From the NCBI GenBank assembly GCA_013339765.2, contig CM023449.1, positions 102,774,417-102,838,416 of the forward strand: a DNA stretch of 64,000 bases. Reading direction: 5' to 3'. This DNA comes from Haemaphysalis longicornis. Its lineage: Eukaryota; Arthropoda; Arachnida; Ixodida; Ixodidae. Below the pieces are notes generated by a model. That model was not told where the DNA came from. It saw nothing but the letters and a program-made list of their open reading frames with translations, and did not search any database. The first letter of the stretch is position 1. Each line of letters opens with the position of its first letter. Below are positions 35,401 through 46,779 of the stretch, piece after piece. A program made the position numbers and the translations under genes.

Positions 35401-35554
35401 TGCACGACCATTTCTTGCTAGTCACGTCCATTCAGGGACGACAGGTGTCACACCCTGACACATAATCGGTTGCGTATTCTTTTCATTTTTTGCCCTTGTG
35501 CATTCCATTGTACTGACAGCGTGCAAGCTGCACGACCATTTCTTGCTAGTCACA
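32394..35554. repeat. Tandem array 1: 128-bp satellite, about 25 copies
   Basis: The monomer contains TCCATTCAGGGACGACAGG, CACCCTGACACATAATCGG, a T-rich stretch, then TACTGACAGCGTGCAAGCTGC and CATTTCTTGCTAGTCAC. Spacing between successive ACGTCCATTC motifs is 128 bp (for example 33031, 33159, 33287). Copies are very homogeneous, with a few short deletions (about 33313, 33965, 34200). Two dyads recur in every copy: GTGCA-AGC-TGCAC and TGTCA-CACCC-TGACA. The first (left) copy merges with a gypsy integrase; the right edge decays into a partial copy (ACTGACAGCGTGCCATATGGCTGCC at about 35636). Open frames through it are repeat-generated. Confidence 0.95.
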
Positions 35555-38500
35555 GCTATTTAAAGTCGGCGAGTTCATCACCCTAATGTGCACCATGTTT
35601 TCAGCTTTGCAATTTGTTTTCATCGTTTTTTCTCTACTGACAGCGTGCCATATGGCTGCCTATTTATGAAGCACAACTTATTTCTCCAAAGTAAGCTTTG
35701 TCTGATTGGTGCAATTGATATTTTTGTGCGTGCCAAAGGTATACCTGGCGCAAGAAGACAGATCACCACTGTAGAGGGCTGCAGACTTAGTTGCATCATG
35801 TGGGATTTTCTCACGTTCAGTGAAATATTTCACACACTACCATTATAACTTTTTGTTTCCGTCACCAAAGCATGTACTCTGGCCACAAAGTGAGCTCAGA
35901 CAACCTTGCAAGGCACTAAATCGCCATAGTGGGATGTGTTGAAGTTGTGGTCGATGATTTATGTCCGTGCACGCCCTAAGCCAGCTCAAAATGCGCAGAA
36001 TGGAGGAAGGACTGTGTAACAATGTGCGCATACCACTGGTGACTTCAAGAAAGAAACAGGTTTTGTTAGTTTCTTGGAAACCACCAATCGCAGCTGTGGG
36101 AGTACATTTCTTTTCGTTTTTTTCCTACATTTTGCTGCTTTGCGGTGGCTCTTGCAAATTAGTTTGGTTTGCCTGCAGTGTCTTCTTTTTTCATCATGGC
36201 AACTCCGACCTATGTTTGTGGCTGCAGTATGTCCTTGTGGTCACTTAATGTGTCATTCTGCCTGTTTACTTTGCTAATTTTTCGGTTGTTCATTATTGCT
36301 GCAAATGGACTTTGTTTTGAGCTGTTCACGCATGGTGCACATATCGAAAGGTATGTAGTTTCATTTGCTTTACCGTTTGAACTTCATCCATGCATTTGCA
36401 AACCGGTGGTCTAGTCCAGCCATGCTGAACTATTGCCACTAGTTGGGAAATAGAATCCAATGCTCGTGTTATTGCTCTGTGCTGTTACGGCAAGCTACAA
36501 CTGGTTCTTATATATATGGTCTAGTACCTTTTTTGTGGTTAGCTGTATTCTCTGTTGACTTTATATGTGTCTTCTCTGGGATGCTATTAATCTAGTCGTT
36601 CAGGTACACGCGAGGGATAGAGGCCAGTCTGCATTGGTATTGTTATGGCTACTACACGTTGGGTACGGTTCAGCAATGACCGCTCTAAGTGGTGGTGCAT
36701 CAACGGGTTTTTTAAGCCACCATGTGTATTTAACACCCACAGTCGGTGTACAAGGTGATGGTGTTCCACATTTTGCAAGCGTCTGTGAAATTGGCGGCAC
36801 CATTACTGAGGCCACCTGTGTTTTCCTGCGAGTACCCCATGTGTGCAGCAATTGATTCATACTAGAAAAAGGAGGTGAGGGCTGCGGTGACCCAATGTTC
36901 ACCATAACGGCATGCTTTGGAATGTAGCATCCCGAATAGGTGGCCGAAACTACTTATTGTACTCGCACCCACCGCAGTGGCTAAGGCGTTGTGCTGCTGA
37001 GCACGAGGTCGCGGGTTCATTTTCCCTCCGCGGCGGCCGCTTTTCTGATGGGGGAAAAGCAAAAATGCCCGTGTGTACAATTTCGGCGCACATCAAAGAT
37101 CCCCAGGTGGTCACAATTAATCCGGAGCCCTCCACTACGGCGCGCCTCATCGCCCGCGTTGCGTCGGCGCGTTAAACCCTACAATCAATCAAATCATTGT
37201 GCCCGCTTATCTACAGGTACTGGTTGACATCGCACGCGCTCAGAGCGGAGCAGTAAGCATAAGCTCTGGTGTTCTGACGAAGTGATACATGCTTAGAGAG
37301 TTGCACACACCTGCACTGGGGCATCGTACAGCCCTTCAAAAAACAGTAATGTATGCTAATTCTCATGATATTTTGTAGTTTCCGAAGACAAAACTTCCAT
37401 GCGAAGCATGTAAAAACTTTTGCTGCCCTCGTTCCACGGAGTAAAACTTCAACTGAACTTTTTTTTTCATGCATCAAGGGTTCTGGGTCCTTGTCAATTG
37501 TAGGATGCATTTGTGCCGTCTTTTTACATGGCTACCTATATGCAAATGCTCATAACTTAGATTCAATATGCCATGCCGCTACAATAGCTCCAGCACGTTG
37601 CATCGGTGTGCTTGTGTATATTATTCCATGTTAGTGTGCAGCGTTACGCTAATTACCTCATGCACAGAACCATATTGTGTGCTTCACATACTTGGAAAGG
37701 GTATGGTGGTCCTTGCAATGTGTACGCGTCTCAGGGCGGACAATGTATGTATTTTTGTACAGCCAAAAAAAATTGCTCCGACAGGCGCAGATTAACTTCT
37801 CACAGGCATCCATTACACTAATTGAGATACTATTGCCAAGTGAATTCATTCTTGTGGCATAAAGTTTTTTTCAAGATTACATGTTTACTCTGCCAGCAGT
37901 GCCTTATACCGAGGTGTGTGTGCATGACTTGTCACAGCGGTGCCATGTGAATGGTTGCACTCTTTATTACATTTTTGCTCTACAAATTCACTCAGTGCAA
38001 GTCTCTTGCAATGCGCGTAAAATATTTATTAAGCTGATGAAAAACAGACAAAATAAACCCTTTTATACACATTGAGCATGTCATCTCCAGGCAGTCTTTT
38101 TACAAACGTATATTATCCAAGGCACACACAGCCAACAGGCAGGTGAAAGTAAAACAATGTATAAATTATATGCCAACCACTCATGCCATGTGCGTAACCA
38201 TGAAATGGACATAAACACGTACGAGCTATTCTGTTGCTTCTGGACTTGCATACCATTTATCTTTCCGTGGTTTCATTAATCGACCTTGGTTCTTGCTATG
38301 GGAAATGGGTGGGCACATATTTAGTGCGACCCAACCTTTTTCCCTTAAAAAGTACAAGTTAGTGTTAGGCATTGAGTAATCACATCCCCGAAACATACTT
38401 TGCTGCGGCGTATATATGCGAACCGAAGCCACATTCGTTGTGCGCGCTGCAAGGCGCAACCAACCTCTCCCTGTGCCAGTATCACGTCTAAGCAAGGTGA

Positions 38501-40497
38501 CAACACTAGTCACTTGTGTCTGGCGTGTTTGGTGGTAACAGTGGTGATATACTGCTGCCGCCGCCGTAACAGTGTCCCAGAATTGCGCAGAACCACCTCT
38601 CCGGAACGCTCTTGTTGGTGTTCGAGGACGTTACCAAGATGCAGCTGTTTCTTGAAGTGCCTAAATGTGCTGCTTGCTTCAAGACGTGACCATAAGTTCT
38701 TTAGGCCGCGGAAAGGCAAAGAGAAGCGAAAGAGAACCGACACACTGCATGCGCCCCTATCGCCACTAGTGCTCATCCCGCAAAGGCTGCGGAGAAGCGG
38801 CGGCAGGCGGCGCAGCGAGTGCAAGCTCAAGGCGTATACATCAGTACCTCCGTTGTTGAAGATATTCGTTGTGATGCATAGAAATGGCGATACCTTATTA
38901 TGTGTTTGCATAGTACTGAAGCAACGTAACACAGTGCTTCATAGTCTAAAGCATAAAACAATGGTGGCAACAAGAGCAAGTACTATTTGCATGGTTTTAT
39001 ACAATAAAAAATAAAGCTGCACTGAGTAACTACAATGTCCGCAAAGGCTTTGCACTGGTTGGGTTACAGCAATAAATTGGAGGTGTTATAACTATGCTAC
39101 TCCAAAGTTACACCTGATCACATTCATGCGCTTCCATTATGCACACAGTGGTATTGAGAAACATCACAAGCTTTATACAGTAAAGTACTACAATTTTTCC
39201 CTGACCAAACCATTTCATTGCAGGTTTAATGACTGTTCGTTTGATTTGCCACTAAAGTATACGGAATTCTGATGGTTCTGATATGCAAGAGCACTGACAT
39301 AATGCCGTTGGCACAGAATGGCTCATTGTAATTGGTGCAGCTGAGGTGGTGTTGGAAAAGTGGCACCAGGTACTGCTGTAATGTTGACCGGGTCGTTGCC
39401 ACACGCTTGGAATATAGGAATGTGAAACCACATGCCTGCTGTAAATGCCACAAGACACGGTCACAGTGCTTAATGCTGAATTCTACAAACCCAAGGTACT
39501 ACTCCCTGATGGACTCTTACAGAACAGCAGCGCAGTATACATCTGATGCAGTGGTTAATATTCATCCCCATGCAGCACTTTTTGCATTCAAGGCTATTGT
39601 GTCGAAGGTTCACATACATCGGTGGGACACATCAGTTGTCCAAGGGAGCAACTTAGTCTGTGCAGAGTCAAGTGTAGCACAATTTCAATGAAGCAATTTA
39701 TGAACCTCTTTTCTGTAAACTGGGGCAAGCATTACAGTTCCAGTGTGTTCACCTAGCGCACAAATATTCATATCAGCAAAATGTGACAACAACAGTGCAC
39801 ACACTCTGCCTATAGGTAGCCGTGCCAGATGTCCTATTTCAGACTTTCTTCCCCGTCACAAGTACTATGTTGACATACGTCATGAAGCTGATACATTGGT
39901 GCTCCTGCTAAAGCTCTGTGGTTCTCAGTTTACTGCAGCAAACATAGCCAATATTGCTATGCACTGCTTCGTCAAACTGGCATGTTCAACCAGCACACAG
40001 GTACAACCTAAGAACGTCAATTGCTCATGTAGTTTGCCACTCTGTTGAAGCGGCAAGCTCATGACGCAAACACATGCACTTGTTTTGAAAAGAGGTAGCG
40101 CTTACTGCCCGACATTTTAATTTTCTCACAACATTTGTCAACATTGCAGTAGTTTATGAGTGGCTTAAGTCAGCAAAATCAGAAAAATGCCCTGTGTCAC
40201 GGTAAAATACTTGCAGCACTACACTCGTCGCTACAGGGATGAACAGCCAGCTGCGGTGATGAGGTGAAAGGGCAACTTCCCTTGTTGTTTTTAACTTAAC
40301 CCTCTGAACTCACCATTACACATGCAGCATATTGGTTATCCTGCAACATGCAGCTATATATTCACATGATGGGGCAGTGAATTGCAAGTAAGCTAGCAGC
40401 ACTGATGCACTCTGGGTGGGGTATTGTCTGGTGCAGCAATACATTGAAAGTGTTTAAGCTTATCATAAGCTGTCATCAAACCGGGAAGAAAATATTT
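35555..40497. other. Unit 1: ~4.9 kb of unrecognised DNA between the two arrays
   Basis: AT-rich, with only short open frames. The largest (plus 38400-39014, minus 38510-38932) overlap each other in a GC-richer patch and show no domain I recognise. A SINE lies at 36968-37196. The whole stretch recurs almost unchanged at 52038-56979. AATAAA motifs (for example about 38050 and 39000) could be poly(A) signals on the plus strand, but no gene can be supported. Confidence 0.5.
36968..37196 (+). mobile_element. tRNA-derived tick SINE (unit 1 copy)
   Basis: The SINE starts CCCACCGCAGTGGCTAAGGCG (A-box-like) and carries GGTCGCGGGTTCATTTTCC (B-box-like) about 45 bases on. The tRNA-unrelated core CCCAGGTGGTCACAATTAATCC / GGAGCCCTCCACTACGGCGC follows, and it ends GTTAAACCCTACAATCAATCAAATCATT. 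This is the widespread tick SINE type, recalled rather than searched. B-box base changes suggest an inactive copy. Confidence 0.75.
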
Positions 40498-41995
40498 AGC
40501 CTCATCAGGCGATACTGGTCAAAAGCAAAATTCAAACATTCAGCCCATCAGCAGACTCCGTCGTCAAAAAGGAATAAACCTGTTCAGCTGCCGTCAAAGA
40601 GTGAAAACATGTAGCCTCATCAGCAGGTCACGTCGTCAAAAGCAAAATTCAAACATGTCAGCCCATCAGCAGACGCCGTCGTCAAAAAAGGAATAAAACC
40701 TGTTCAGCAGCTGCTGCCGTCAAAGGAGAAGTGAAAACATGTAGCCTCATCAGCAGGTCACGTCGTCAAAAGCAAAATTCAAACATGTCAGCCCATCAGC
40801 AGACGCCATCGTCAAAAAAGGAATAAAACCTGTTCAGCAGCTGCTGCCGTCAAAGGAGAAGTGAAAACATGTAGCCTCATCAGCAGGTCACGTCGTCAAA
40901 AGCAAAATTCAAACATGTCAGCCCATCAGCAGACTCCGTCGTCAAAAAAGGAATAAAACCTGTTCAGCAGCTGCTGCCGTCAAAGGAGGAGTGAAAACAT
41001 GTAGCCTCATCAGCAGGTCACGTCGTCAAAAGCAAAATTCAAACATGTCAGCCCATCAGCAGACGCCATCGTCAAAAAAAGAATTAAACCTGTTCAGCAG
41101 CTGCTGCCGTCAAAGGAGAAGTGAAAACATGTAGCCTCATCAGCAGGTCATGTCGTCAAAAGCAAAATTCAAACATGTCAGCCCATCAGCAGACGCCGTC
41201 GTCAAAAAAGGAATTAAACCTGTTCAGCAGCTGCTGCCGTCAAAGGAGGAGTGAAAACATGTAGCCTCATCAGCAGGTCACGTCGTCAAAAGCAAAATTC
41301 AAACATGTCAGCCCATCAGCAGACGCCATCGTCAAAAAAAGAATTAAACCTGTTCAGCAGCTGCTGCCGTCAAAGGAGGAGTGAAAACATGTAGCCTCAT
41401 CAGCAGGTCACGTCGTCAAAAGCAAAATTCAAACATGTCAGCCCATCAGCAACGCCATTGTCAAAAAAAGAAATAACCTGTTCAGCAGCTGCTGCCGTCA
41501 AAGAGAGTGAAAACATGTAGCCTCATCAGCAGGTCACGTCGTCAAAAGCAAAATTCAAACATGTCAGCCCATCAGCAGACTCCGTCGTCAAAAAAGGAAT
41601 AAAACCTGTTCAGCAGCTGCTGCCGTCAAAGGAGAAGTGAAAACATGTAGCCTCATCAGCAGGTCACGTCGTCAAAAGCAAAATTCAAACATGTCAGCCC
41701 ATCAGCAGACTCCGTCGTCAAAAAAGGAATAAAACCTGTTCAGCAGCTGCTGCCGTCAAAGGAAGTGAAACATGTAGCCTCATCAGCAGGTCACGTCGTC
41801 AAAAGCAAAATTCAAACATGTCAGCCCATCAGCAGACGCCGTCGTCAAAAAGGAATAAAACCTGTTCAGCAGCTGCTGCCGTCAAAGGAGGAGTGAAAAC
41901 ATTTAGCCTCATCAGCAGGTGATGCGTCAAAATCAAACTTATCAAGCAGGAGGCTCATTAGCACATGCTGTCGTCAAATGAAGAAAAACATTTAG
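40498..41995. repeat. Tandem array 2, unit 1: 130-bp repeat, about ten copies
   Basis: AGCCTCATCAGCAGGTCACG recurs every ~130 bp (40614, 40744, 40874 ...). Each 130-mer is itself three related ~43-bp subunits, each starting with a CAGC(A)G-type motif followed by (C)GTC(G)TCAAA and ending ...AACATGT(C)AGC or ...CCTGTTCAGC. The palindrome CAGCAGCTGCTG lies at one subunit junction. The first copy (40498-40612) and the last two (about 41895-41995) are degenerate, as expected for array edges. Confidence 0.95.
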
Positions 41996-42054
41996 GTTCT
42001 AACATTATGCTGTCGAGGAAAAAGCTTAGAATGTGGAACAATACCTGGCATGCC

Positions 42055-43742
42055 TTACAGGCTTAGCGCAACTGCGTCCCGCAAGGCAGTTGCTGGGGCA
42101 GGTGTGTCGTGTCCCTGCAAAGGATCAGGAGGTGACACATCTGTTCCACTGTCGGGGAGAGCTTCGTCGTCGTTGAGCTGGTCGGACGCCCTCTGTGCGA
42201 TGTTGTGCAGGACACAGGCTCCCAACACGGTATCGACAGCTTGTGGAATTGTTAGGACGTCAATGTGCAGAAGGCGTCGGAAACGGCCCTTCAGCAATCC
42301 AAAGGCGCCCTCAATTACCACTCGCTGCCCATTGTGGGCACTGTTGAAGGCCTGCATGTGTGGCTGCCACCTTCCTGTAGCCTGCTTGTAGGGGGTCAGC
42401 AGCCAAGGTTGCAGCGGGTAGGCAGAGTCCCCAAGGAGGTACCCACCTGCAAATGTGTATGTGGGAAGCTTGCTATAGAAAAGAAAACAATACAGACAAG
42501 GGAAATATTTTTATGAGGAGTGTGTAGAAAAAAATGAACATGCTCATTGTATTATAAAGTTTATCTGTACACAAGTCTTCCCGAAGAAACTTTCGCTGCA
42601 TCAAGTGGAACTGCTTGTTGGCAAATTAATTTTTACACATTGCAAATTTGCCTGCGCCCCCATCCAGAAATCAACCAAATTTATAGAAGTGCTGCTGTAG
42701 CACATACTTTAATGGGTAAATATGTGCTTACCTCACTACCATTTCTCTACCATTACCTTTACTCGAGCTTTTGAACCTCAAAAGGGATTAAGTTCGGCAT
42801 GCGTGGCAGACCATCTGGCCCAACGAAATGTGCACATTATCGCCGATACGGCATCGGCCCGAAACAGGGATGGCTTACATGGAATTATTAATCAGCATTT
42901 CACAATTTACCTACGTATGCCTCTGTATTTGCGGCAGACAGTTTGCAGTTATTAGGTCACCAGTCCTTACCTTCGCACTTGGACGCCGCGTTCTCGAAGA
43001 AGCTTTCCCGCAACACACGGGCGTCGTGGGCACTCCCCGGAAACCCGGCGAACACATCCGTGAACAACATGTCCGCGTCACAGATGCCCTGCAGGACGAT
43101 CGAGTGAAACTTCTTCCTGTTGTAATAGCTCTCCTCCGCCTCCGATGGCCTGGAAATGCGGATGTGGCATCCATCGACGGCCCCAATGACGTCCGGCAGG
43201 GCACCACGACGACCGAGTGACGAAAACTTCATCTTCATCCTTCCGCGCTCGTCGGCGTCCGGCCACCGGATCTCTCGGGCGCTGATAGAATACAAGAATG
43301 CCAACACCCGGTTGATGGCAAGGTGCACGCTAGATTCGGCGACGTCGAACCTGTCCGCAATCCGGTACATCGCACTCTGCGTACCGATGTACGTGAGGGC
43401 GATGAGCAGGGTCTTCTCAGAGCTCATTTTTGTTCGTCCACGGTGCCCAGCAGGGTAGAATGCAGAACTCTCAAATTCAGCACCAAGCTGAGCGACCGTG
43501 GACCGTGAGAGCCTGAACATCTTGCGGAATTCAAACTCGAAGTACGTGGAGACGACCCGCTCAACGTACAGGGGCACTCGGTGCCGCTCCTCCCTCACCA
43601 GCTTCGTCAAAATCAGGAGCGCAACGTAGTGGTCGGCGGAACATTCGTCGTCGCTGTCGCAGTCGCTTCCATCGGAATCTGAACTCTCAGATTCCAGCAA
43701 TTCAAGCACAGCGCCAAGAGCGCGAACATCTTCCGCCGACAT
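42055..43742 (-). CDS. PIF/Harbinger (HARBI1-type) DDE transposase, two exons, intact (unit 1)
   Basis: Exon 1 is 43742-42971 and exon 2 is 42446-42055, on the minus strand. The 524-bp intron has GTAAGG at its 5' end and TTTGCAG at its 3' end. Joined length is 1164 nt including TAA, a clean 387-residue frame. An acidic Ser/Asp stretch (residues ~17-35) precedes a helical HTH-like region (~65-160). The DDE nuclease fold follows: IGAVDGCHIRI (D190), FPGSAHDARVLR (~235-243), LLGDSAYPLQPWLLTPYK (D264) and EGAFGLLKGRFRRL (E303). These are the DDE_Tnp_4 signatures, with SAYP and GxLKxRF boxes typical of Harbinger. Harbinger transposases normally work with a Myb/SANT-like partner. The copy at 58534 differs by one residue (Val/Ile216). 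Splicing is inferred from frame continuity. It could be an active transposase or a domesticated gene. Confidence 0.85.
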
Positions 43743-44446
43743 CTTCGAGAACAGACGATGCAGCAGACGATTTTTCCCGCCTCTCGATTTTTGCCGGGCG
43801 CCGCCTGGCAGAGAGCGCAGAACTTCGCCACCAAAACTGCCAGCTTACGTCACGGTGACGTCACTTCCTGTCCAAACAGGAAGTGTTCGGACTCACCGCG
43901 GACTATCAGAGACTGGTAAATCGAAGAGGCCCATTGTCGATGAAGTCGATCGTGAAACGTGCCGTGAACCCCCTGCGGCGCCTATGACGCAACGTGGAGC
44001 GGCTATGACGCAACGTGGCGTGGCTATGACGCAACACAATCTACTTTAATCCAATCCAATCCAAATCCAAGTCATTCCAAGCCAATCCAAGCCAATCCAA
44101 TCGAATCCAATCCAATGCCCCTCGCGAGAGAGTGTTATAGCGCCGAAATCGCCACCACGCGAACGCGTGATGCTGACGTCACGATCACGCCACAGATGTT
44201 AGCGACCGCAGCGCGCGCGAACGACATATGTGGTTTAAGCGCGAACCGACCGCGGCGAGAGAGCGCGATGCGAGCGCCCCACCTGTTCTTGCGCGCGAAC
44301 CTAACGCGGCGAGAGAGGGTGTTGCGCACGTCCCCACCTGTTGTGCGCCCGAACCGAACGCGGCGAGAGAGGGCGTTGCGAGCGGAGAGAAGGCGAGGAG
44401 GACGCGGGGGAGCGCCCCTCTGGCCGACGGTGGCAGACGTGCGAGT
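43743..44446. promoter_or_regulatory. Putative (possibly bidirectional) promoter upstream of the transposase, unit 1
   Basis: Directly upstream of the transposase ATG are two CRE-like sites (TTACGTCA 43845-43852, TGACGTCA 43856-43863) and a perfect 10-bp inverted repeat of an ETS-like site (CACTTCCTGT-CCAA-ACAGGAAGTG, 43862-43885). Further out are a 21-bp repeat carrying TATGACGCAACGTGG (43982-44037, ~2.7 copies), a run of CCAAT/CCAAG pentamers (44049-44116), another TGACGTCA (44172-44179), and a CpG-rich ~53-bp repeat (GCGGCGAGAGAGxG core at about 44250, 44307 and 44361). An ATG with an adjacent donor (ATGAAAG|GTAAGC, 44448) points away on the plus strand. Site names are by consensus only. 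Confidence 0.6.
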
Positions 44447-44447
44447 A

Positions 44448-45182
44448 TGAAAGGTAAGCTCTTCCGTTTCGCTCTTGATGTACCGTAAACATTTTGTGGG
44501 CGGTGCGCGTATTGACGTTTTGTCGAAACGTTTTATGTGAGCAGGGTGCACGTTCCAGCAATCCCCAGCTGGGCTTAATTTCCCAATTGGGTACTCCCCA
44601 TGAACCAGTTGTCCACAACTCGCATTTTCACTTGGGTATTTTCACATGCAACAATGTTCTAGTTATTCGTAGAAAACCCGTACAGATCAGCTCGTCTTTC
44701 GTCGAGCGTATAGTGTACAAATATTTGGTCGATTACCGCAAGTACAAACCATTAAAAATGAGTGGGGAAATGCTTAGTGGTGATTACCTAGCTAAAATTA
44801 ACAGCAGCACACATTGCGATCTTGGACGTATGAACTCGTGATTAATGTATAAGTGGATCGATGCGGAGGTGATTCAAAGCACTAGTCATTTCGCAAAAAT
44901 AAAGGGAAGTCCAGTGACAGCAGTAATTACGCGTGTAGGTCGAGTCAATCTCATGGGAAATTTTCGGCCAGCGTGTTGTTTGCAAGGATTCTGAGAAAGC
45001 CAGGTGCGGTTATAGCTGTGTGTATACGCATAAAGGACAAGGCAAAAAGGCTGCAATGCGTAATGCCATTTTGAATATTTCATTCTTGCTCAGGGAACTC
45101 ACCGAAGTGCTCGAAAAAGAACATGCGGCCAACCCCACATACCTGGCAGGACCATGCCGAATCTGGAGGTTGAACGATGCAG
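44448..45182 (+). other. Candidate 5' exons of a divergent gene (unrecognised)
   Basis: Right of the GC-rich promoter region a short start exon, ATGAAAG followed by GTAAGC, is possible at 44448-44454. A second candidate exon, 44938-45182, is bounded by ...GTGTAG at its left and GTGAGT at its right. It is open for ~81 codons (IFGQRVVCKDSEKARCGYSC ... ELTEVLEKEHAANPTYLAG ... IWRLNDAG). I recognise no domain. Harbinger elements carry a second gene for a Myb/SANT DNA-binding protein, so the position is suggestive, but there is no Trp-repeat evidence. It may be chance open sequence. Confidence 0.25.
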
Positions 45183-45789
45183 GGTGAGTGTTCTGGGACT
45201 CTAGTATTTGTGTTGATCGAGTCAAACAAGGTGGTGGACTGCTAACGTCATCGAACGCTGGTTTTTGTAAACGTGCTGCACTTGAATCAGCTTCATGTTT
45301 AAGCTCTTTTGGCGGCGCACAGAATGTGTGTGCTTCATTTACTGTGCACATTGTAATGCGCAAAAGAATTAATCCAAATATAGCCTCACCTTTATTTAGG
45401 CAAACATACTTTTTGTTCGTGGAAGGACATTAGGCCAGGCTGCGTAAAAAATAGCTGTTTGCGTGACTGTCTGTGAAAAAACTACCATTGATCTTGATGT
45501 TAGTCTTTTTTTTATATTTCACATATACAAGCCCGCATGCATGAAGTCCACGCGAAGGTGGTAAGGAAAGCGGGAAGATGAAAGTGTACGAAAGTAGCAG
45601 TGTATCAAAAATAAGAGGTACGAATGAACCCCTTTATAAGGGACACGTACTAGGGAGCCATTATGGTCTGTTATACGAGGGATCTCTTATAAGCAGGGTA
45701 TCATGTTTTCACAGACTGATGAACCCCTAGTTCAATGTAAGCACCACATGACTAAAATAAGCTCAAAAGAACGCTACGGCATGTGATCA

Positions 45790-46770
45790 AATGTAGCACA
45801 GAAGAAACACGTGACGGAAAGAAAACACATGGACAAGCGCTAACTTCCAACTGATTCTTTATTCATGTAGCTGCAAATATGTATGCTTTGCCTTCACAGG
45901 AACAACAAAAATAGGAACAACAAAATACTGACAAAGAAAGAGCGAATACACCCAACACGTGCCAAACATTTTTTGAAAAACCAGAGGCCTGTTGTGTATG
46001 GCATCACATTGCAGGCATGCAGTTGACGGTCAGGTAGCATGACGACGGTTTGTTTACACAGTCGTTTTTCCACGTGCCAGCTCAGCTGCCGCACTGATAA
46101 AGTGCGCTTGCTTGTCCTTGATGATATCGGCTACTGTGGTGCCAGGAAACTGCGGAGTGCAACCCCTGCACAAGCTGACATGCTGTGCCAAGAGCCTTCC
46201 TTGCCATACGCACATTATTGGCATGCTCACGCAGACGCTCATTGAGGCATCTGCCCGTCTGTTCCATCGTAGCTTGCGCCACACGACAAAGGAGTTGTAT
46301 ATTAAGTTTGAACACACTCTACAAATGTGTTCTGTGTTCGGCAGCGCGTTGGGCCCTGCGTTGCTTTACGGGATAGGTATTACTATCCAGTTGGGACAAC
46401 TTATGAGCGCTGAAAACAACTTTCACGTTAACACGATGTCCCATTTCTTAAGGCGATGGGACATGAAGCGCATATAAGGAAGCACAACCCTCTTTCTCGT
46501 GTTCCCCTGTACCTTGTCCTTGTATACCGCGGGCAGTGCCCCTGCATTTGTTTCCTTCGCATTGTCTCGGCTACAGATACAAGCAATGGGCGAGGGTACC
46601 CTGCTGCATCTAGGTGCTCTGACTGGCTAACTAGGCGTGGATGCAAGACCTCTGCAAAGCATAAGAAAAATGTGTCGTGCAATTGCTGTCTTAACAAGCT
46701 TGCTGTGAGCTGATGTGAATGGCAGGATGGGATTCTGTGCAATAGACTCGTACACACCAGCACGTTTGGG
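45790..46770 (-). pseudogene. Penelope-like element fragment (RT C-terminus, linker and GIY-YIG), decayed
   Basis: On the minus strand about 46760-46400 reads AAGYPRPLLVSVAE and TRERGLCF, the linker after the PLE RT. About 46317-46050 reads EQTGRCLNERLREHANNVR (the 'IGQTGRCLNERLREH' block of the GIY-YIG endonuclease) and, in the next frame, PQFPGTTVADIIKDKQAHFISAAAEL, the block that usually follows. Frameshifts and stops are many, and the GIY and YIG strands themselves are damaged. The 3' end (about 45800-45870) has GGACAAGCGCTAACTTCCAACTGATT, a terminus often seen in tick PLEs. It interrupts the region between the two candidate exon groups. Confidence 0.65.
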
Positions 46771-46779
46771 CCTCAAGGA

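Noticed and set aside
32394..35554. CRISPR-like array
   Set aside because: Repeats are contiguous 128-bp units without unique spacers, and the DNA is eukaryotic.
35569..35590. GTCGGCGAGTTC as a possible terminal repeat matching the inverted right end (ACCGTCGGCCAGAGG) of the unit
   Set aside because: Only about 6-8 matching bases; no target-site duplication. I could not find Harbinger TIRs or a TWA duplication for the unit.
38400..39014. 204-codon plus-strand frame in unit 1 (and its twin at 54882)
   Set aside because: No recognisable domain, a 140-codon antisense frame overlaps it, and its composition follows the local GC-rich patch. Kept as unrecognised sequence.
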